A stretch of DNA of 22,016 bases from Elusimicrobiota bacterium (GCA_023398295.1 JAEWSL010000037.1:1-22016), one strand, 5' to 3'; shown: positions 7,116 through 14,841, counted from the stretch's first letter. The notes: generated from the sequence alone by a model not told the origin. A program made the numbers and translations.

Positions 7116-7924
7116 TTGCCCTCCTTTTGCGCGGCGCAGATATTTACTTTGCAGTCTTCTTTGAAGGGGCAGTTGTCTTCGCTGTGAAGATGATCTATTA
7201 TATGCTGCGTATAAGGGCCGAAGTAGCGCGTAACGTCTTTGGAGGAGCAAAACTCCAGCCTGCCGCCAAAAAAGATAAGTTTTTTGTCCAGCACAAGAAA
7301 TTTGTTTACATAAGGACCGCTCTCTCCCACGTCGTGGGTAATAAACAAAACGGTCATTTTACTTTCTTTGTTAAGGGAAAATATAAGGCCCATAATATTT
7401 TCTTTTGAGCGAAGGTCAAGGGCGGCGGAAGGCTCGTCTAAAATCAAAAGGCGCGGCTTGTTTACAAGCGCGCGCGCAAGCAAAGCGCGCTGCTGCTGCC
7501 CGCCGGAAAGTTCGTAAAATAATTTATCTTTATAGTCAAGCGCGCCGCAGAGGCTTAAGGTTTGCAGCGTAAGCTCGTTATCTTCTTTATTAAAAACCTG
7601 CGGCATTTTCTTGCCGCTTAAAAGGCCAAGGCGCGCCGCTTCAAAAACGCTTAAAGGCATAAGGGAAAGCGCGTTGCTTTTTTGCTCCAGATAGCCGATA
7701 TTTTGCCAGCCCTCAAAAGCCGCGATATCTTTGCCCATAATTTTAACGCCGCCCTTTTGCAGCTTAAGCAGGCCTAAAATAATTTTTATTAAAGTGGTTT
7801 TGCCGCCGCCATTTGGGCCCATTACCGATATAAAATCCCCCTCTTCGGCGGTAAAAGAGATATCTTTGAGGACGGCTTCTTCCCCGTAGTTAAAAGAGAG
7901 GTTTTTTACTTCAATAATGTTCAT
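7112..7924 (-). CDS. znuC: Zinc/manganese ABC transporter, ATP-binding protein
   Basis: Cytoplasmic ATPase that drives metal import through ZnuB. All ABC motifs are present in 270 residues: Walker A GPNGGGKTT (36-44), signature LSGGQQQR (139-146), Walker B LLILDEP (159-165) and the switch histidine in ITHD (His197). The C-terminus carries a metal-ligand-rich tail with His241, 245 and 247 and Cys252, 258 and 263. This resembles extensions seen in some metal-transport ATPases and could sense zinc inside the cell; that role is inferred. Both ends overlap neighbours by ATGA junctions, so znuA-znuC-znuB are translationally coupled. Confidence 0.94.
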   Translation of the reverse strand: MNIIEVKNLSFNYGEEAVLKDISFTAEEGDFISVMGPNGGGKTTLIKIILGLLKLQKGGVKIMGKDIAAFEGWQNIGYLEQKSNALSLMPLSVFEAARLGLLSGKKMPQVFNKEDNELTLQTLSLCGALDYKDKLFYELSGGQQQRALLARALVNKPRLLILDEPSAALDLRSKENIMGLIFSLNKESKMTVLFITHDVGESGPYVNKFLVLDKKLIFFGGRLEFCSSKDVTRYFGPYTQHIIDHLHSEDNCPFKEDCKVNICAAQKEGK

Positions 7925-8859
7925 AACGCGCCGTCGTCTTTTTGCCCTTGGCAGCCAAGACCCAAGGCCAAAGCGTCAAGGTTTCTTTTCATCAGCTCGG
8001 CGTAGGAAACCTGCTTTTCAAAATCTTCTTTTGAGATATGCTCAACGGTGTAGAGCATAAGCGGTTTTGCGCCCGTTTCTTTTTCTATTAAATTTGCAAA
8101 GTCGGGCGGCAGAGCCTCTTCGCTGAAAATATATTTGATGTCGTTATCCTTAATTTCTTTTATCATCAAGGCAAGGTCTTTTACGGCGGGCTCCTGCCCT
8201 TGGGAACTTACTCCTGAGAGCGGCTTAAAATTAAGGTCAAATTCTTTTGCAAGATAGGCAAAAGCCTTATGGCCTATGTGATAAACGTCGCGCGTTTTGC
8301 AGTCGGAAAGTTTTTGCGCGTACATACGCTTAAGCAGCGAAAGTTCGTTTTGAAAATTCAAGTCGTTCTTAAAAAGCGTGTCCTGCATATTGGGATACTT
8401 TTGCTCAAGTGCCTGCGCTATGTTTGAGGCCATGGCGTAAGCATTATCCAAATTCAGCCAGACATGCGGATCGCCGTCTATAACTTCGGGCAGGTTTTGG
8501 GCCGCGGGGTAAACATTGCCTTCGTCAAAAGCTTTCATCCACGGGGCCATGGAATAATCTATAAAAAAGAAGAAGGGTGCTTCCTTTATCTTTATTATGT
8601 CCTGGGCGGAAGGCTCAAAGGTATGCATTTCCTCGCCCGGGCGCGTTAGCATGGAAACTTCCGCCGCGTCCCTAAGCGCGGCTTTGGCTAAAATATAGGG
8701 CGCGTAGCTTGAGGCCAAAACTTTTATCTTACGCGCTTCCTGCGGCACTTGCGCAGGCATGGGCAAGACGGCGTTTTGCCGTCTTGCCCTGCCTAAAATA
8801 ACAATCAGCAGAAATATAAGGCATACTGCCGTTACTATCAATTTGTTTTTCGGGTACAT
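7921..8859 (-). CDS. znuA: Zinc/manganese ABC transporter, substrate-binding protein
   Basis: Extracytoplasmic metal-binding protein (cluster A-I solute-binding family) that delivers zinc to ZnuBC. The 312-residue sequence starts with a hydrophobic segment (about residues 6-23) without a clear lipobox, so it may be an anchor or a poorly defined signal peptide. Likely metal ligands are His79 (MHTFEPS), His132 (DPHVWLN), His197 (GHKAF) and the acidic pair at 247-248. There is little of the His-rich loop that typifies many ZnuA proteins. The linker after the membrane segment (residues about 24-36) is encoded by a near-perfect DNA hairpin, reported separately. It begins 21 bases after the kbl stop with no terminator between, so it is probably co-transcribed with tdh-kbl. 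Confidence 0.9.
   Translation of the reverse strand: MYPKNKLIVTAVCLIFLLIVILGRARRQNAVLPMPAQVPQEARKIKVLASSYAPYILAKAALRDAAEVSMLTRPGEEMHTFEPSAQDIIKIKEAPFFFFIDYSMAPWMKAFDEGNVYPAAQNLPEVIDGDPHVWLNLDNAYAMASNIAQALEQKYPNMQDTLFKNDLNFQNELSLLKRMYAQKLSDCKTRDVYHIGHKAFAYLAKEFDLNFKPLSGVSSQGQEPAVKDLALMIKEIKDNDIKYIFSEEALPPDFANLIEKETGAKPLMLYTVEHISKEDFEKQVSYAELMKRNLDALALGLGCQGQKDDGAL
8755..8794. repeat. 17-bp inverted repeat inside the znuA coding sequence
   Basis: A 12-bp perfect stem (8761-8772 with 8778-8789) encloses a 5-base loop and is extended by 5 more pairs (8755-8759 with 8790-8794) across a single bulged T at 8760. It lies in frame, in the codons linking the membrane segment to the mature binding domain. 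No T tract follows on either strand, so it is not a standard terminator. Confidence 0.85.
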
Positions 8860-8880
8860 CTTTATTTTTCCTTATATTTC

Positions 8881-10065
8881 CTATATTATTCCCAAAGCTT
8901 TGCCGCATTTTTTGAAGGCCGCAACCGCTTTTTCAAGGTCTTTAACTTTGTGCCCGCTGGTAACTATTGTTCTTAATCTCTCTTTGCCTTTTGCCACCGT
9001 GGGGAATACTATGGCAAGCGCAAATACTCCCTCGTCAAAAAGCATTTTGCTTAAAGCGTGCGCCTTTCTTGTATCGCCGACCATAACGGGAGTAATGGGG
9101 GTTTGGCTGTTGCCGATGTCAAAACCGGCTTTTTTTAGTTCTTCTTTGAAGAATTTAGTATTTTCCCAAAGTTTCTTAATGCGCTCAGGCTCGTTGTAAA
9201 TTATGTCAAGGCCGGCCATGCAGCTTGCAACGACGCTGTGCGGGTGCGAACTGGAAAATAAGAAAGGCCGCGCCACACTTTGCATATAAGCCCTAAGCTC
9301 GCTGCAGCCCGCCACATAGCCGCCTACGGCGGCAAAAGCTTTTGAAAGCGTGCCAATTTGTATATCCACCTGCCCTTTAAGATTATAATACGCAACCGTG
9401 CCCCTGCCCTGCGGGCCGATGACGCCACTTGCGTGCGCATCGTCAACCATGGAAATGACGCCGTATTTTTTGCAAAGCTTAACAATTTCCGGCAGGTTTG
9501 CAATATCGCCGTCCATACTGAAAACACCGTCTGTAACAAGCATTTTGCGGCGGGCGGATTTAACCTCGGGCTCGTTTAGGATTTCCTCAAGATGCTTCAT
9601 ATCGCTATGGCGGTAAATTTTCTTTTTTGCTTTGGATAGCCTGCCCCCGTCTATTATGGAGGCGTGGTTAAGTTCGTCTGAAATTAAAACGTCTTCTGCG
9701 GCGGTCATAAGGCTTTGGCAGACTGCCGTGTTTGAGGTAAAGCCCGATTGTATTAAAATAGCGGCCTCGGTACCCTTAAACTCGGCAAGCCTTTTTTCAA
9801 GCTCTTCGTGCATGGTCGTAGTGCCTATTATGGTGCGAACGGCAGCCGTGCCTATGCCGAAATCGTCTATCGCCTTTTTGGCGGCTTCTTTAAGTTTAGG
9901 GTGGTTTGCAAGACAAAGATAATTATTTGAAGTCAAATTTATAACTTCCTTGCCGTTGATTATCGCAACGGGCCCCTGGGCGCTTTGCAGAACGGCTGGA
10001 ACTATAAGGCGATCCTCCTTTTTTAAGGTGTCAATTTCCTCTTTCAAAAAATCTAAAACGGGCAT
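8881..10065 (-). CDS. kbl: Glycine C-acetyltransferase (2-amino-3-ketobutyrate CoA ligase)
   Basis: PLP enzyme that cleaves 2-amino-3-oxobutyrate with CoA to glycine and acetyl-CoA, the second step of threonine breakdown. The 394-residue protein has the alpha-oxoamine synthase layout: SNNYLCLANHP near 46-56, VDDAH at 207-211 and the PLP-binding lysine K242 in GTLSKAFAAVGGY. Close relatives make 8-amino-7-oxononanoate (BioF). The gene next to it encodes a threonine-dehydrogenase-like protein, which is why I call it Kbl. A strong AAGGAG site precedes the ATG. It follows tdh after 67 bases that contain a hairpin, and runs into znuA. Confidence 0.9.
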   Translation of the reverse strand: MPVLDFLKEEIDTLKKEDRLIVPAVLQSAQGPVAIINGKEVINLTSNNYLCLANHPKLKEAAKKAIDDFGIGTAAVRTIIGTTTMHEELEKRLAEFKGTEAAILIQSGFTSNTAVCQSLMTAAEDVLISDELNHASIIDGGRLSKAKKKIYRHSDMKHLEEILNEPEVKSARRKMLVTDGVFSMDGDIANLPEIVKLCKKYGVISMVDDAHASGVIGPQGRGTVAYYNLKGQVDIQIGTLSKAFAAVGGYVAGCSELRAYMQSVARPFLFSSSHPHSVVASCMAGLDIIYNEPERIKKLWENTKFFKEELKKAGFDIGNSQTPITPVMVGDTRKAHALSKMLFDEGVFALAIVFPTVAKGKERLRTIVTSGHKVKDLEKAVAAFKKCGKALGII

Positions 10066-10095
10066 TTTTATTTCTCCTTTTGTTTTATCGTGATT

Positions 10096-10124
10096 TGCCC
10101 GCCGTTCAAAAAGAACGGCGGGCA
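10096..10124. repeat. Perfect 12-bp inverted repeat between tdh and kbl
   Basis: The arms at 10096-10107 and 10113-10124 are exact complements around a 5-base A loop. No T tract follows on the minus strand, so it is unlikely to terminate tdh transcription fully. It may instead stabilise or process the mRNA between the two genes, or be a dispersed repeat. Confidence 0.85.
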
Positions 10125-10132
10125 GGCGAAAA

Positions 10133-11170
10133 TTACGGAATCAGCAGAATCTTGCCGCATTCCTTTTTGGGATCGGCGGCAACTTCAAAAGCTTTGGCAA
10201 AATCTTTCATTTTGAAGGTATGCGTGATTATGGGGCGCGGATCAATGGCGTGGCTTTTTAAGAGGCTTTCCATTTTGTACCAGCTCTTAAAAATTTCCCT
10301 TCCCGCGATACCCTGCAAACGTACTGCCTTAAAAACTATCTGGTTTGCATAGTCAATAGTAATATCTTCCTTAGGCAGGCCGAAAGCCACAAACTTACCG
10401 GCCGGCTTGACGGCTTTAAGGGCGGTATTTATGGCGTTTTGGTTGCCCGACATTTCTATGACAATATCAATGCCGCTTTTTTCGCCGCCGGCCTGGATTA
10501 TTTTGGCCAAAGTGTCGCTTTCGGCCGGGTTAATGATAATATCCGCCCCCATCTTTTTGGCAAGATTGGTACGAAAGGCAGATGTTTCAATTGCAATAAC
10601 TTTAGCCGCGCCGCAGGCTTTTGCTATCTGGGTTGCAAAAAGCCCCTGGGGCCCGCAGCCTGAGATAAGAACGGTTTTGCCTATGATATCTTCCGATAGG
10701 GTTGCAAAGACGGCGTTGCCCAAAGGTTCCATTATAGAACCGATGTCCTTAAGAGTGTCATCGGTATGCTTCCACGCGCAGCGGGCGGGGACGGCGGCGT
10801 ACTCGGCAAAGCCGCCTTGTACGTCAATGCCTAAAATTTTGAGATTGGAACAAACATGGCGCTGGTCGTTGCGGCACTGGTAGCACATACCGCAGAAAAT
10901 ATGGGATTCCACCGACACAAAATCGCCTTTGGTAAAGCCTTTTGCCTTATCGCCGATTTCCACGACCTCGCCGCAAAGCTCATGTCCGAAAATAAAAGGT
11001 ATCGGCATACGCTTTGCCGACCAGGAGGAAAATTGATATATCGGCAAATCGCTTCCGCAGATGGAGGTTGCGTGGATTTTTATAAGAAGTTCGTCGCTCT
11101 TAATACGCGGGATATCAGCGTCTATATACTCCGCGCCGGGGGCGGCTTTTGTTTTGCAAATTGCTTTCAT
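10133..11170 (-). CDS. tdh: Zinc-dependent alcohol dehydrogenase family, probable L-threonine 3-dehydrogenase
   Basis: Oxidises L-threonine to 2-amino-3-oxobutyrate with NAD+, the substrate of the neighbouring Kbl. The 345-residue medium-chain dehydrogenase has catalytic zinc ligands Cys38 (CGSD) and His63-Glu64 (GHE). Four structural-zinc cysteines lie at 93, 96, 99 and 107, Glu148 is in MEPLGNAV, and the Rossmann motif is GCGPQG (171-176). Related polyol dehydrogenases share all of these, so the threonine assignment rests mainly on kbl next door. AAGGAG lies seven bases before the ATG. It is the first gene of the leftward block and is divergent from the outer-membrane protein gene. The need for zinc fits the znu genes downstream in the same orientation. 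Confidence 0.88.
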   Translation of the reverse strand: MKAICKTKAAPGAEYIDADIPRIKSDELLIKIHATSICGSDLPIYQFSSWSAKRMPIPFIFGHELCGEVVEIGDKAKGFTKGDFVSVESHIFCGMCYQCRNDQRHVCSNLKILGIDVQGGFAEYAAVPARCAWKHTDDTLKDIGSIMEPLGNAVFATLSEDIIGKTVLISGCGPQGLFATQIAKACGAAKVIAIETSAFRTNLAKKMGADIIINPAESDTLAKIIQAGGEKSGIDIVIEMSGNQNAINTALKAVKPAGKFVAFGLPKEDITIDYANQIVFKAVRLQGIAGREIFKSWYKMESLLKSHAIDPRPIITHTFKMKDFAKAFEVAADPKKECGKILLIP

Positions 11171-11373
11171 AAATACTCTCCTTTGCGCTTGTTGCGCAGG
11201 GTTACAAGTCTATTTTACATTATTATTAACGGCATTGGGACTTATGGGCGTTTTACGATTCTGCGCATTTTTAGAGCGCGGCGCAAAACGATTGCTTTAC
11301 GTATTCTATTTTGGTAAACTTTGGAATAGACTTAAAGCCGTAAAATCAGCTGCGTAAGGAGTAAAAAATTCTT

Positions 11374-11952
11374 ATGAAGAGATTATTGGCAGTTTGTATT
11401 TGTTTGCTTGGTTTTGGAGCCGCCGCTTTCGCGCAGGACTATGAAGAGGCTTCCTGGCGCCCTTATTTCCGCGCTGACGCGCAGGCCGCCTACAGCGCTT
11501 TTACCTTGGCGGGCTCAAACGGAGATCAGGATTTGACGGGCTTCCAGGGTATTTACAATTTAGCCTTGGGCGCAAGCTATAAAAGAGGCCGCTTTGAACT
11601 GGCCTACCAAAAGAGAGGCGCCGTTTCGGACGCTATTTACCTCTTTGCGGCTACTACCGCTTTTGTGGATAACGACGCCTTGATCGCTAACGCTTATTAT
11701 GATTTTGTTAAAGCGGGATTCTTTTCTATGTATATCGGCGGCGGCATGGGCGTAAATAAATGGTCGTCGGAGATTACTTCCTTCGGCCATACTTACAGCG
11801 ACGACGGCTACGCCTTCATCGGCGGCGCATATCTGGGCATGAGCTTTGCCATATATATGGTAAATCTTGACTTCGGCATGAACTATTACTATATATCCGA
11901 GCTTGATATGAACACCCTTGGCTTTATGGCCGGCGTGAGGATAAATTTCTAA
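11374..11952 (+). CDS. Small outer-membrane beta-barrel protein
   Basis: A 192-residue exported protein. The N-terminus is a classical signal peptide (MKRLLAVCICLLGFGAAAFA, cleavage expected after AFA). The rest alternates polar and aromatic/hydrophobic residues in segments suited to about eight membrane strands, such as YIGGGMGVNKW and GFMAGVRINF. It ends in Phe, the usual signal for the outer-membrane assembly machinery. Size and pattern match the OmpW/opacity-type 8-strand barrels, but I cannot name a specific family or ligand. A TAAGGAG site lies 12 bases upstream, slightly far. It is monocistronic, ending at a terminator shared with the convergent gene. Confidence 0.8.
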   Translation: MKRLLAVCICLLGFGAAAFAQDYEEASWRPYFRADAQAAYSAFTLAGSNGDQDLTGFQGIYNLALGASYKRGRFELAYQKRGAVSDAIYLFAATTAFVDNDALIANAYYDFVKAGFFSMYIGGGMGVNKWSSEITSFGHTYSDDGYAFIGGAYLGMSFAIYMVNLDFGMNYYYISELDMNTLGFMAGVRINF

Positions 11953-11976
11953 GCAATTGCAACGCTTAACTGACGC

Positions 11977-12010
11977 AAAAAAGCCCCGTCTTTCAGGCGG
12001 GGCTTTTTTT
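11977..12010. terminator. Bidirectional terminator
   Basis: A GC-rich stem AAGCCCCG/CGGGGCTT (11981-11988 with 11998-12005) is flanked by A residues on the left and T residues on the right, so it can terminate both the barrel gene (+) and the convergent hydrolase gene (-). Confidence 0.93.
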
Positions 12011-12023
12011 GATAATTAAAAAT

Positions 12024-12818
12024 CTAGCGTCTTATTGAGATATCCGCGGGTATATTTTCCGCGAGCTGTTTAATAAACTCTTCTGTTTTTGCGGCAAAAG
12101 TTTCGTTTTTTGATATTCTTCTCATCTCAAGTTTAGGGTTTCTATTAAAAAGGGTGACCTGAAAATCTGTCATCGCCACGTGGTAGCGTTTTACCCATTC
12201 CAGTAAACCGACGCTTCTTTTATATAGGAAAGGGTCGGTAATGATGTAGTAAATATTTCCGTCTTTTGCCGATTGAACAACAAATAAAACTACGGCGTGG
12301 CGGCTCCACGGAATATGTCTTTTACCGTTTTCGTCTACAAAAAAGTTTGAGCCTTCCGCCGTTATTAAGTCTACCCCCGTATTCTGCAAAAAAGCTAAAG
12401 AGGAACCCGGCGTATGATAATTTCTTTTGCCGGTGGCCTGCACAATATACATTCCTGTTAAGATATAATCCTGAGTATTTATCTTAATCTCTTTTTGATA
12501 AACAGACTTTGCCGTAAAATAAGCAAAAGCTTCGCATTGCTTATTTACCGGCATGGAATAAAAATCTATTTTGACGGAATACTCTTTTTCTATGGCAAGA
12601 CTTTCTTTTAGGACTTTTGTAAAGATGTTCGTTAAATCCTGGGGAGGAGTTTTCTTCCAGTCAAATTCCGCCGGGATTTCACCCGAGAGATTTTTGTTAT
12701 TGACTTTCTTATATTGTTCTTTTGCCAAATTATCAAAAGAAGAAGCTTTTATCCCTTCGTAGGAAAAAGCGGGTAAAGAAACAAATGCAAAAACGAGGAG
12801 CATCAGCAATTTTCTCAT
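12024..12818 (-). CDS. Secreted protein-glutaminase-like cysteine hydrolase (putative)
   Basis: A 264-residue protein with a cleavable signal peptide (MRKLLMLLVFAFVSLPAFS). The central region carries a Cys95-His174-Asp195 set in a pattern I recognise from bacterial protein-glutaminase (protein deamidase, papain/transglutaminase-like fold). A cysteine in a hydrophilic turn leads a helix (VNKQCEAFAYFTAKSV), then WSRHAVVLFVV holds the histidine and IITDPFLYKRSVGLLEW the aspartate. As I recall the Chryseobacterium enzyme, its His and Asp are 20 residues apart, against 21 here. The Cys-to-His distance is longer here (79 residues), allowing for an inserted segment. If right, the enzyme would deamidate or hydrolyse glutamine side chains in extracellular or periplasmic proteins. 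It stands alone, with a weak AGGG before the ATG. Confidence 0.7.
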   Translation of the reverse strand: MRKLLMLLVFAFVSLPAFSYEGIKASSFDNLAKEQYKKVNNKNLSGEIPAEFDWKKTPPQDLTNIFTKVLKESLAIEKEYSVKIDFYSMPVNKQCEAFAYFTAKSVYQKEIKINTQDYILTGMYIVQATGKRNYHTPGSSLAFLQNTGVDLITAEGSNFFVDENGKRHIPWSRHAVVLFVVQSAKDGNIYYIITDPFLYKRSVGLLEWVKRYHVAMTDFQVTLFNRNPKLEMRRISKNETFAAKTEEFIKQLAENIPADISIRR

Positions 12819-12909
12819 ACCCTAATTGTAACAAGGGCCGATTTTTCAAACAAGGGCTCTTAGTCCTATGAGGCAATAGGTCTAAAGGGTAGTATACTTT
12901 AGCTTATGT

Positions 12910-12944
12910 TATAACAAGGGGCGTGAAGCATGCCCCTTGTTATA
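12910..12944. terminator. Terminator-like hairpin after the Ala-rich secreted protein gene
   Basis: A perfect 13-bp inverted repeat (12910-12922 with 12932-12944) and a 9-base loop lie just beyond the stop of the leftward gene at 12952. It lacks a long T run on either strand but is symmetrical enough to act in both directions. Confidence 0.7.
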
Positions 12945-12951
12945 TTTGAAA

Positions 12952-13659
12952 CTACCAAACGACGGAAACTTTTTTGGCTTTTTCCGCAGCGGATGTCGGC
13001 GCTTTAAATTTTATATCGCCTGCGGCAATAATTTTTGTAACCGCGCCGGTTACATCGGCAGAAGCTTTAATCTGTTGCACGGCGTTGCTGCTTATTGTCT
13101 TTAGAGATTTAAGTTCAGAAGATAGTTTTACAGCCGCGCCGGAGTCGGAAGAAATTTCTTTAACTAAATCCGCCGAGTCGGTTGCCACTGTGGCAAAACC
13201 TAGATTGGCAAGAGCGACGTTAAAAGCGGCGTCTACAGTTTGCTGCTTCTGTTCTTTTGTCAAAGCCTGGATTTTATCTTTTAGGTCAACCTGTCCGGCT
13301 ATGGCGATAAGGTTGGAGGCAGATGCCGCCGCAACGGGTTCGGCAATAGCGCTTGCCGCGGCTGTTTTAGCTTTACCCTCAGCGGCCTCTTGCGCTTCTT
13401 TTAACTTTGCGACTTCTTCTTTACTCGCTAAAATAGTGTTTAACACAACCAGCGATTTATTAAAAGACTCCGTAGTTGCATTTGAAGTATTTAATATATT
13501 TTGGACTTTTGTTTTAACTGAGTTTACATCCAAGGAGGAGCCGGAGGAACTGCCCGCTCCCGTAAGACTGCTTGCGCTTGGCATCTTAAACGCGGATGCG
13601 CTTACAGATAAAGCAACGGCAACAGATAACAACAATACTGCTTTCATTTTTCTATTCAT
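12952..13659 (-). CDS. Secreted alanine/serine-rich protein of unknown function
   Basis: A 235-residue protein I do not recognise. It has a signal peptide (MNRKMKAVLLLSVAVALSVSASA), then a Ser/Gly-rich linker (about residues 27-45). A long Ala/Lys/Glu/Ser-rich region with few aromatics follows and is likely to be largely helical, with possible coiled coil around residues 75-100 and 160-195. The C-terminus is basic and ends in VSVVW; an aromatic last residue is seen in outer-membrane and secretion substrates, but no barrel pattern is visible. AGGAGA lies eight bases before the ATG at 13659; a second ATG four codons in is also possible. The opposite strand has an equally long open frame, which I attribute to Ala/Ser codon bias, since only this strand has a signal peptide and a ribosome site. 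Confidence 0.8.
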   Translation of the reverse strand: MNRKMKAVLLLSVAVALSVSASAFKMPSASSLTGAGSSSGSSLDVNSVKTKVQNILNTSNATTESFNKSLVVLNTILASKEEVAKLKEAQEAAEGKAKTAAASAIAEPVAAASASNLIAIAGQVDLKDKIQALTKEQKQQTVDAAFNVALANLGFATVATDSADLVKEISSDSGAAVKLSSELKSLKTISSNAVQQIKASADVTGAVTKIIAAGDIKFKAPTSAAEKAKKVSVVW

Positions 13660-14119
13660 AACATATTTCTCCTGTTTTATTTTTTATTAACTCACCTTAA
13701 TTCTTAACCGTACTCAAGCAAAGCATCACCCCCATATAGACTTTGCCGCTTTTGTCGCAAGCCGCTTAACTTTGCTATCAAAAAGCTCTTAATACCGGTT
13801 TTTATAGTACTTTTTATTTGCGGGGCAAGGATACATACTTTTAATTATTTATCAAGAATAGATAATATCAGCAGTCTGCCCTGCCGATATTATACAATAA
13901 AACATAAGATAAGCATATTGGATTTTAATTATCGTTTATCAGTATCATAAACGGTACCATAGACGGCTTATATTTTTGTAAGTTTACAAAAGATAACAGC
14001 AATGAACAGAGGCGCAGTCCAGCTGACAGTATTATCCGAAAAAAATATTCATACTAAAAGTTTTTAATGCATAAAGAACAAAAGGAATTAGATGCTATTC
14101 TAGTTTAATATACATGACT
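13660..14119. other. 460-base gene-free interval with two small palindromes
   Basis: I find no coding region or RNA gene. It is AT-rich. It contains a perfect 8+2+8 palindrome at 13974-13991 (TTTTGTAA, GT, TTACAAAA) and a 7-bp inverted repeat at 13933-13953 (CGTTTAT / ATAAACG). Either could be a protein-binding site or the stem of an untranslated 3' region, but there is no direct evidence. Confidence 0.5.
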
Positions 14120-14827
14120 CTATTGTTTGGCTTTGCTAGATATTTTTTCATTATGTATACATATCTTTATACTTTCTTTCAAACTTAGAACTATATCTAA
14201 CGAAAGTTTATTTAAATCTTTAGTTTCCTTTGTAACTCCAGCCGCAGCAGCAACTATTTGGTTATCAACTTTTCTAATATGTATCAAATATGTGACATGA
14301 TTGCATATTCCTAGAGGGGCATATTTGGGTGAAATGTTGACGCCAAGGATATAAAAACCCTTGAGCTGAGGTCCAAATCCAATAGCAGAAATATATTTAC
14401 GATCTATGTAATCTCCAAGTTTTTCCGTAAAAATAGCAAAGAAATCATCCGCATAAATTTTAAATTCATTGACATATTTTGCGTCCCTTCTCTTTTCCTT
14501 AATAAGATTGTATTGTTTTTCTATCGCTTTTGATATGTCATTAAAACTATTTGCAGGAACATTTATTTTATGTATGCCCCATGTTATCAAAAAATTTTTT
14601 TCATCCTTGAAGTCACTTGGAGAATAAATTACTTTAGGATTAAAATTTAAAGTTATAAAGAAACACAATATTAAAGCAAGAGGAAAAAGCATAACGAACC
14701 ATATAAAAATTTTTTGCATTTCTGTATCTACGATACCTAAAGAAATCGTCGCAGCTATTTCCGAAATACCAGCAAAAATAGCAACTATTGTTAATGGATT
14801 ATCGATTTTTTTTATATTCTCAAGCAT
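14120..14827 (-). CDS. Protein with two N-terminal membrane helices and a cytosolic domain, function unknown
   Basis: The 235-residue protein has two hydrophobic helices (about 12-33 and 39-62) separated by a short acidic turn. They are followed by the segment NPKVIYSPSDFKDEKNFL and a soluble domain of about 160 residues with no catalytic motif I can name. I remember this N-terminal module (two helices, then a xYxPSDFKDE-like box) from scattered bacterial accessory proteins, but not an established function. Its base composition is clearly more AT-rich than that of its neighbours, and it lies between a gene-free gap and a tRNA-Ser. These features suggest horizontal acquisition. No ribosome site is visible; a TAAAAT box ends six bases before the ATG, so it may be leaderless. 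A two-helix membrane effector of a defence or stress system is one possibility, not shown here. Confidence 0.75.
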   Translation of the reverse strand: MLENIKKIDNPLTIVAIFAGISEIAATISLGIVDTEMQKIFIWFVMLFPLALILCFFITLNFNPKVIYSPSDFKDEKNFLITWGIHKINVPANSFNDISKAIEKQYNLIKEKRRDAKYVNEFKIYADDFFAIFTEKLGDYIDRKYISAIGFGPQLKGFYILGVNISPKYAPLGICNHVTYLIHIRKVDNQIVAAAAGVTKETKDLNKLSLDIVLSLKESIKICIHNEKISSKAKQ

Positions 14828-14841
14828 ATTATTATTTTACC

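Noticed and set aside
7116..7250. Longer ZnuB start at 7250
   Set aside because: It overlaps the znuC coding end by over 130 bases and adds an Arg/Gln-rich, non-membrane leader; the ATG at 7115 has GGAGG and an ATGA junction.
12974..13690. Long open frame on the plus strand opposite the Ala-rich secreted protein
   Set aside because: No ribosome site or signal peptide; it is explained by Ala/Ser codon bias of the minus-strand gene, which has both.
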